Assembly (NCBI GenBank): GCA_022652945.1
Contig: JALCRV010000010.1
Location: 1-64,000 of the forward strand
Length of the DNA stretch: 64,000 nt
DNA from: Bacilli bacterium
GTDB lineage: Bacteria > Bacillota_I > Bacilli_A > RFN20 > CAG-288
Direction: 5' to 3'
Position 1 is the first letter of the stretch. Each line of letters starts with the position of its first letter. Position numbers and translations under genes: made by a program. The notes below the pieces were generated by a model. The model was given only the letters and a program-made list of their open reading frames with translations. It did not search any database and was not told the DNA's origin. Below are positions 58,801 to 64,000 of the stretch, in pieces.

Positions 58801-59932
58801 GAAATCCCTGACGTTTAGTGAGAATTCCAATCTCACTTATATCGGATCATCCTGCTTCTCTTGGCAGAACAAATTGACAACTCTTTCTTTTGAAAACGTA
58901 ATCTCTACTAATACGGTCGCTATCATTTCAAAGGCCTTCAGACGTTGCGAAGGCTTAACTAGCTTAATCCTACCTAGCGGCAACATTTCCGATGGAACCA
59001 CAGTTAATTATTTGGCGGAAAGCTTATTTGATACTTGCAGCTCCTTAGTTACCATCAAACTTCCAAACACCATCGTCTCTTACGGTGCTAAATGCTTCTG
59101 GAACAACGTCAAACTGACCTCAACAACTGAATGCCCGCTCTTCTTAGCTTCCCTTGAAACCATTAATTATGGAGCCTTCCAAGGCTGCTCTTCTTTGACA
59201 TCAGTCTCGTTCCCAGCCAATTCCAATTTGACAACAATCGGAGAATGGACAAGCGACAGAACTTATAACATTTTTTCAAAATGCACTAGTTTGACTAGCG
59301 TTGATTTCTCAAATTGTCCTAACTTAACCAGTCTGCCTAGAGGTTCCTTTCTAAATTGCACCAGTTTGACCTCGATCAATCTGACTAATTGCACTAATCT
59401 GACCTCTCTTGGTATAAATTGTTTTGAAAGCTGCACAAGCCTAGTGACAGTGGATTTCACTCCTTGCACTTCTCTTCATGCCTTACCCGATTATTGTTTC
59501 AAAGGATGCACCAAATTAAAAACATCGGTCGGAAGTGAAAGCAGGCTTGGAACTGGCATCTTCTCTATACCCAGCAATATTACCTCTATCGGTCAATATT
59601 GCTTCCAAAACTGCACTTCAATGACAACTTTATATATGCCAACTACCATCACCCAGGTTGGGACCTATATAGCCCAGGGTACTTCTACCTCCACCCTTAC
59701 TGTTTATGTAGCTTATGATTTCACAACCTTCAATAGCACAATGGTCAGTACTACTAAATGGATTTCCACTTGGTGGAACCTAACAGCCAGCACATTCGTC
59801 AAGACTTATTTCTATTCTTCTACCACCCCGACAACGGCTCAAAAGAACTTGGTTCCTGGGACCGTCTCCGGCGGCTATTGGTACTGGTCAGCTACTGGTT
59901 CCACAGGTGTCATCACGAAATATACTTGGTAA
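55814..59932 (+). CDS. BspA-type leucine-rich-repeat (LRR_5) surface protein, paralog B2
   Basis: Collinear N-terminus with B1: NPNAYGTPGTDYTDNLSYRVNTTDHTACVSIGTA...VDASKITLIDAQAFASCPN; LRR_5 repeats; similar C-terminus YSSTTPT. Confidence 0.87.
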   Translation: MKEIMHKLKHIFLNSVILALGLAGIGTLGTLLASPKSNLKTSPLVSIDDDYNRVFQGLKMANPNAYGTPGTDYTDNLSYRVNTTDHTACVSIGTAVFDSSHTSLIIPAVYNDGTAGFTDCDVVAIDYSGFANQMYLFTTTFVDASKITLIDAQAFASCPNMTTFNSTTAGNCVIPTNLTKVYSASFMNCASFTKVFFAGGLVTEIGDNAFNGDIGIIKPISFNIASDSSLTIGNSSFANCISMRTILLPPGVKSIGEKAFYNCSSALMLTIPSSVAYDASTNPTPIGAEAFRLDANIKLAYIGASSRYPQGWPSDGVDSNSQDVIGDTHVTLSDWNYATNQYAIPIKTGVSNIMQYPDENNENLLYTYSFSWDATHKIYLINILTTSIPTDLTTLVVPQTLPVTGDGVHTSVLIANDAQIGVVTTLSTNAIDIPSTTLTSISLPNTMASVLAQSISQSLGTNVLSTLTLNDKGVSDSFTLYGDATNTAYDMDTYGLTGLTSIGNNFLSYTKTSTGTQDFGITSLTIPSTVQTIGTGAFKNCQKVTSLVFNGANDGTSSLSSIGEKAFTYLGAAATSTTFELVLPGGMTSIGKSAFYKADNIKSVTIKDRPSSSTATYTIGITAFNNCGKLHYAILGTGLAQINSDAFSNNSALNWVYMSSTLTTIASPIFQNDRRVVTYFASSSLASGVASGWNTNNNSSKDSKFDLNDRNTEKLTIVSSTFPYYLSVTSSIFGTDATSDNTLITNNTTGVQYLRRSSTNYILSNYLDYSGVTTVDLTSTGLPSFTSIGDMAFYVSTNIAKVTVNNAITSIGNYAFFFCKALTHLGTAADNNTFPTSLLTIGDYCFIGTIINTYGIILPSAITSIGELAFWCMQYLPWISIPLPATGAPHYYADGVTGAIYQITGSSTTAGVTSYSYKFLTFTGSYTGVSGNTTTVYQILPGTTEICSFAFASAKVASVNIPASVTTLDRCAFYVCYDNNKKVNSFLDLNFTAPTLKSLTFSENSNLTYIGSSCFSWQNKLTTLSFENVISTNTVAIISKAFRRCEGLTSLILPSGNISDGTTVNYLAESLFDTCSSLVTIKLPNTIVSYGAKCFWNNVKLTSTTECPLFLASLETINYGAFQGCSSLTSVSFPANSNLTTIGEWTSDRTYNIFSKCTSLTSVDFSNCPNLTSLPRGSFLNCTSLTSINLTNCTNLTSLGINCFESCTSLVTVDFTPCTSLHALPDYCFKGCTKLKTSVGSESRLGTGIFSIPSNITSIGQYCFQNCTSMTTLYMPTTITQVGTYIAQGTSTSTLTVYVAYDFTTFNSTMVSTTKWISTWWNLTASTFVKTYFYSSTTPTTAQKNLVPGTVSGGYWYWSATGSTGVITKYTW

Positions 59933-59944
59933 AATTAAAAAAAG

Positions 59945-59977
59945 GCAATTAGAAAAAATCTTCTCTGATTGCTTTTT
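59945..59977 (+). terminator. Shared bidirectional terminator between B2 and rlmH
   Basis: GCAATTAGA...TCTGATTGC with A-tract on the left and TTTTT on the right. Confidence 0.75.
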
Positions 59978-60455
59978 ATTTATGGTATTTTTCGCCAGAA
60001 TTAATCTTAAAAGCCCGGTAAACCTGCTCCATCGAAAGAAGGAGAGCTAGAGGATGGGTAGTCGTCATCTTACCAAAAGAAACCTTGTAGGCAGCCCTTT
60101 TACGGAGCAAGTCGGAAATTCCGCAGGATGAGCCGACTAAAAAGACCAAAGAAGAAGCTCCGTGATCGATTTCATTTTTCAAGATCAGAGCGAACTCTTC
60201 GGACGTATATTCTTTACCGTGCAGATCTAAAAGAATCAGCAGATCGTTATCTTTTAACTGATTTAAAGCCCTTAAGGCCTCATTATCCAAAGCCTTTTCA
60301 ATCTCAAGGGAGGAGGGATTCTCATTTAAAGGCTCTTCCGGGAGAAAAACCAAACTCGTTTTCGCATAGCCGGATAATCTTTTCAGATATTCTTGATATC
60401 CCTCTTTCAGGAAAGGCTCTTTCGCCTTCCCGAGCAAGATAAATTGAATCTTCAT
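59976..60455 (-). CDS. rlmH: 23S rRNA pseudouridine-1915 N3-methyltransferase RlmH
   Basis: MKIQFILLGKAKEPFLKEGYQEYLKRLS; LLDLHGKEYTSEEFA; FLVGSSCGIS; MTTTHPLALLLSMEQVYRAFKINSGEKYHK. Start corrected from the ORF track. Confidence 0.95.
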   Translation of the reverse strand: MKIQFILLGKAKEPFLKEGYQEYLKRLSGYAKTSLVFLPEEPLNENPSSLEIEKALDNEALRALNQLKDNDLLILLDLHGKEYTSEEFALILKNEIDHGASSLVFLVGSSCGISDLLRKRAAYKVSFGKMTTTHPLALLLSMEQVYRAFKINSGEKYHK

Positions 60456-60457
60456 AA

Positions 60458-61225
60458 TCAAGAAAGATCCTTCTCCCAATCTCCGCCCTTCACCTCTTCT
60501 TTGATGCTCCCGCATCTCACCAACACATCCGGTTCATGGCCGAGTTCGGAAATCATCACGGTCTTAAAAGTCTCCAAAGCCAAATCCGGCGTATTGCATT
60601 CATCGGAAAGATGGGCCAAAGTGACTTCTTTAGTATCTTGCCCGATAAGCCCGGCCAAATAAGAAGCGGATTCGACATTATCAAGATGCCCGATATTCGA
60701 ATGGATTCTTCTGATTAAAAAGGGTGAACGCTTAGAAGTGAAAAGCATCTTCGTATCGTGGTTGGATTCGAAGATATAGTAAGTCTTATCCGCGATTCTT
60801 TTTAAGACCTTTTCCTTAAGATAACCCGTATCGGTAATATAGACTAAAGACTCATTTCCTCCTTCGATCAGAAATCCGACGGTGTTAGTGGCATCGTGAC
60901 TTAAAGGGAGAGGAGTAATCGTCAATTCCCCGACTTGAAAAGGAACGTAAGGCGAAAAATACTGCTCAGGAGCGAGTTCTTCTTTCAAGACTTGAGGTGA
61001 GGTCATCCATTTTTCTTCCGGCAGGGCTTTAATCCCTGAGACGTGATCGACATGTCCGTGTGTGATCAAGAGACGCTGAATCTCATCTAACCCGACACCT
61101 AAAGGAGTTAAGCGCTCTAAAAGGCGCTTTTTTGTTATCCCACAATCAATTAAGATTTTGGTTTCACCTTGGCAGACGAAAGCTGAGTTCCCTTGGGAGC
61201 CGGAAGAAAGCAGACAGTACTTCAT
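60458..61225 (-). CDS. walJ: MBL-fold metallohydrolase, YycJ/WalJ family
   Basis: MKYCLLSSGSQGNSAFVCQGETKILIDCGITKK; LLITHGHVDHVSGI; HLSDECN. Confidence 0.88.
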   Translation of the reverse strand: MKYCLLSSGSQGNSAFVCQGETKILIDCGITKKRLLERLTPLGVGLDEIQRLLITHGHVDHVSGIKALPEEKWMTSPQVLKEELAPEQYFSPYVPFQVGELTITPLPLSHDATNTVGFLIEGGNESLVYITDTGYLKEKVLKRIADKTYYIFESNHDTKMLFTSKRSPFLIRRIHSNIGHLDNVESASYLAGLIGQDTKEVTLAHLSDECNTPDLALETFKTVMISELGHEPDVLVRCGSIKEEVKGGDWEKDLS

Positions 61226-62679
61226 TATTCAGGTTCCTCGCCAACCCGTTCATCGTTTGCTAAAGCTTCAAAACGACAGATATCGCGATAGAAAGTGAAA
61301 TTCACATCGCCGATCGGGCCGTTGCGGTTTTTCGCCAAGATCAAAGTGGTCTGGGAAGTATTGGAAGAGGCGGCTTGAGGAGCGGAGGGAGCGGGAGAGG
61401 TGTAACTACCCGGCTTATTATTCTTATCCTCATCCTCAGGATAGTAATCTGAACGGAAGATAAAGAAGACCATATCAGCATCCTGCTCAATAGAGCCGGA
61501 ATCACGTAAATCCGAAAGGACCGGACGGTGCGTATTGCGGTTTTCGACACCCCTAGAAAGCTGGCAGAGGACCATGACCGGGACTTCTAAATCACGGGCC
61601 ATCGCCTTCAAGCCTCTGGTGATATCGGAGACTTCCTGTTGACGATTGCCGGCATTGCCTTTGCTCGGAGCGGTGATTAAGCCCAAATAGTCGATGATAA
61701 TCAAGGACAAATCCGGGAATTTCGCTTTCAGTTTTCTCGATTTAGAGACGATATCCGCCAACTTCAAAGCGGAGGTATCATCGATCAAAAGATGCTGAGA
61801 GATAACAGTCTTAATGGCGTTGCTCAAAGTGAACTTCATCTGGTCTTTATAAACACCATCGGAGCTCAAATTATCTAAATCGATTGTTTTAATCGTATTG
61901 GTCGGAAGACTCGATTCCTCGGAAAGGATTCTTAAAAGCACCGATTCAGCGGACATTTCCAAAGAGAAAATGCCGACCGCTTTACCGGTCTTCGCCATCT
62001 TTTCAGCAAAGTTCAACGCCAAAGCCGTCTTTCCGACGGAAGGACGTGCAGCGAGAATAATCAAATCAGCAGGATGGAAACCGCCGGAAAGACGATCGAC
62101 ATCCTCGTAGCCGGTCGGATAGCCAGTCATGTAAGACTCGGTAATATGCAGCTGCTGACGCATTTCCTTATCTTCTTTGAATTTCTGCGACAGAGTCTTC
62201 ATGATTTCCTCAGTCGTACGGAATTCGCTGACTCTTCTTTCCCCGGTGATATCAAGCAAACGCTTTTCCGCTTGACCGATAAACTCGGAGATATCAGGGA
62301 CCGATTTATTGTTATAATCATCCTCAATCTGATGCATTTCCCTGAAGAAACGTCTGGATAAGGCCTTATCCATGACAATGTTCAGATAATAATCTATTTC
62401 ATCAGAAAGCGGCTGGTAGGTGACCAGGTCCATAATGTAGGACTGCCCTCCAACCTTCTCCAGATCCTTCTTGGATTTCAGATATTCAAGGAAGGAGGCG
62501 GAATCAGCGAAGCCGGTATTCGTCCTCTGCTCAGCTAAATCAGTGAAAATCAGTTGGTTAGCCGGAGAAGAAAAATCCTCGGGAGTCAAACGCCCGATAA
62601 CCCGATAGAAGATATCCTTATTCTGGATGCAACCACCCAGGACAGCTTTTTCAGCTTCGTTTAATTCATCTTCCGCCAT
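61225..62679 (-). CDS. dnaB: Replicative DNA helicase DnaB
   Basis: AEKAVLGGCIQNKDIF; TGYEDVDRLSGGFHPADLIILAARPSVGKTALALNFAEKMA; QLSRGVENR. Confidence 0.96.
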   Translation of the reverse strand: MAEDELNEAEKAVLGGCIQNKDIFYRVIGRLTPEDFSSPANQLIFTDLAEQRTNTGFADSASFLEYLKSKKDLEKVGGQSYIMDLVTYQPLSDEIDYYLNIVMDKALSRRFFREMHQIEDDYNNKSVPDISEFIGQAEKRLLDITGERRVSEFRTTEEIMKTLSQKFKEDKEMRQQLHITESYMTGYPTGYEDVDRLSGGFHPADLIILAARPSVGKTALALNFAEKMAKTGKAVGIFSLEMSAESVLLRILSEESSLPTNTIKTIDLDNLSSDGVYKDQMKFTLSNAIKTVISQHLLIDDTSALKLADIVSKSRKLKAKFPDLSLIIIDYLGLITAPSKGNAGNRQQEVSDITRGLKAMARDLEVPVMVLCQLSRGVENRNTHRPVLSDLRDSGSIEQDADMVFFIFRSDYYPEDEDKNNKPGSYTSPAPSAPQAASSNTSQTTLILAKNRNGPIGDVNFTFYRDICRFEALANDERVGEEPE

Positions 62680-62709
62680 TATTGATATTCCTTTTAGAAC
62701 TGCTCTCCT

Positions 62710-63162
62710 TTACTTCTTATCTTCTTCAACGCGGACATTGACCGTTCCGATCACATCGTGATACAGCTCGATTCTAAGTTTAGTAAGGCCGAAAGCGTTC
62801 ACCGCATAATGATCGATGAACTTTCTTTTATCGATTGAAATATCGTAATCAGCGCGAAGTTTTTCTTCGATTGCCTTAGGGGAGATTGTCCCGATCATCG
62901 CTCCGGACTTACCGACTTTGGCTTTAAAGACCAGTTCGATGCCCTTCAACTGCTCGACCACCTGCTGAGCGAGAGCGGCGTTCTGTTTATCTTCTTCTTC
63001 CGCTTTCTTCTGACTGGCGTAATACTCCGCTAAGGCGGCGTTATTCAAAAGCTTGCCGTATCCTTGTGGAATCACATAGTTAGCTCCGTAGCCATCGGAG
63101 ACGTCTTTGATTTCACCTTTCTTACCGACGTTCTTCAAATCCTTAATTAATAAGACTCGCAT
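62710..63162 (-). CDS. rplI: 50S ribosomal protein L9
   Basis: MRVLLIKDLKNVGKKGEIKDVSDGYGANYVIPQGYG. Confidence 0.97.
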   Translation of the reverse strand: MRVLLIKDLKNVGKKGEIKDVSDGYGANYVIPQGYGKLLNNAALAEYYASQKKAEEEDKQNAALAQQVVEQLKGIELVFKAKVGKSGAMIGTISPKAIEEKLRADYDISIDKRKFIDHYAVNAFGLTKLRIELYHDVIGTVNVRVEEDKK

Positions 63163-63164
63163 AT

Positions 63165-64000
63165 TTATTCTCCTTTGCTATCTTCATCATTGACACTCTG
63201 CTGAGTCGCATCTTTCAAATACTGATCGAGGATATGTCTTAATTCCTTTTCCGCTTCATCGACCGATACATTCTTAATCGCACAAGCCGCTTGCGAGAAG
63301 TGCCCGCCACCGCCGAGTTTCATCATCAGCAGTTCACAGTTCACCTTCCCGTTGCCACGGGAAGAAATCTTAACTGTATTCGGCTCGGTATGTCCTAGTG
63401 AGAAGACCGCTTGCACACCTTCGATTTCGGTTAATTCATTACCGACATTAGCGAGCAAGGCTTCATTGACAAACTCGTCTTCAGGAGCCTTGGCAATCAA
63501 GACACCGTAAGAGTAAGTCACGACATTAGCGAGGATCTTCGACTTAATAATGAAGGATTCGTAATTCTCCTTCAAGAAATCTCTCGCCTTATTTTCATCG
63601 GCATCTAACCGCGATAAGACAATCGCTGCTTCGTGGGTGGAAATACGTGTCTTGACTTTGAAGTTCTGCGTATCCAGATAAATACCTGAGAGCATCAAGG
63701 TCGCGATATAATCCGGGACATTGATTGTAAACGGATAGGAATCCAAGTACAAAGCGATCAATTCGCAGGTCGAAGATGAAGAGGAGTCGATATGTTCGAA
63801 GACCGTGTCTTGGAAGGAATCCGACTGTTTACGATGGTGATCGATCACCGCAATCTTCGAGCCTTCTCCGCCCTTATAAAGATCCGGATAAATGGATTGC
63901 ATCGGACGGTTATGATCTACAGCGATAATCAACGTATCAGGACCTTTCAACTCATCCGCCTTAGAGAAGGAAACAAAGACATCTTTGAAGAAATTCGGAT
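63165..64000 (-). CDS. gdpP: DHH/DHHA1 phosphoesterase, GdpP-type (c-di-AMP phosphodiesterase), truncated by the window edge
   Basis: IAVIDHHRK DHH motif, GGGGHFSQAACAI DHHA1; frame stays open past the ORF-track TTG (…PNFFKDVFVSFSKADELKGPDTL…) to 64000; adjacent to rplI-dnaB. Confidence 0.88.
   Translation of the reverse strand, partial: PNFFKDVFVSFSKADELKGPDTLIIAVDHNRPMQSIYPDLYKGGEGSKIAVIDHHRKQSDSFQDTVFEHIDSSSSSTCELIALYLDSYPFTINVPDYIATLMLSGIYLDTQNFKVKTRISTHEAAIVLSRLDADENKARDFLKENYESFIIKSKILANVVTYSYGVLIAKAPEDEFVNEALLANVGNELTEIEGVQAVFSLGHTEPNTVKISSRGNGKVNCELLMMKLGGGGHFSQAACAIKNVSVDEAEKELRHILDQYLKDATQQSVNDEDSKGE

Noticed and set aside
42066-59975. Prophage or transposon explanation for the island
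   Set aside because: No integrase, transposase, phage structural genes or evident inverted repeats were seen in the interval.

Overview
The window is about 64 kb of chromosome from a Bacillota/Bacilli-like bacterium with moderate GC and mostly dense housekeeping operons. Recognisable blocks are: yqeY, a mutM-coaE gene fusion, polA, dnaE, rpsU, acpP, coaX plus an ECF S-component, and rimP-nusA-ylxR-ylxQ-infB-rbfA behind an attenuator-like leader. These are followed by hlyIII, mscS, fucO, an ABC-F gene, pdp, an aminotransferase next to a PEPCK/HprK-fold P-loop protein, and an FtsX-type ABC exporter. A four-tRNA cluster, a Thr/Lys pathway operon with a thrC-thrB fusion, and comFA-comFC come next, and the right edge is gdpP-rplI-dnaB-walJ-rlmH on the minus strand. 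The accessory part is about 42.1-59.97 kb, between comFC and rlmH. It holds six consecutive genes for secreted or surface proteins: two with SipW/TasA-like N-termini (one carrying InlB-type B-repeats), and a duplicated two-gene cassette of a ~980-aa GLUG-like protein and a ~1400-aa BspA-type leucine-rich-repeat protein. Two leaders in this island look like c-di-GMP-I (GEMM) riboswitch aptamers, and a third leader has a different, unrecognised structured fold. A tRNA-Gln(CUG) sits inside the island. This c-di-GMP-linked surface-matrix island is the best candidate for an undescribed system. All calls come from reading the sequence and supplied translations; no database search was run.
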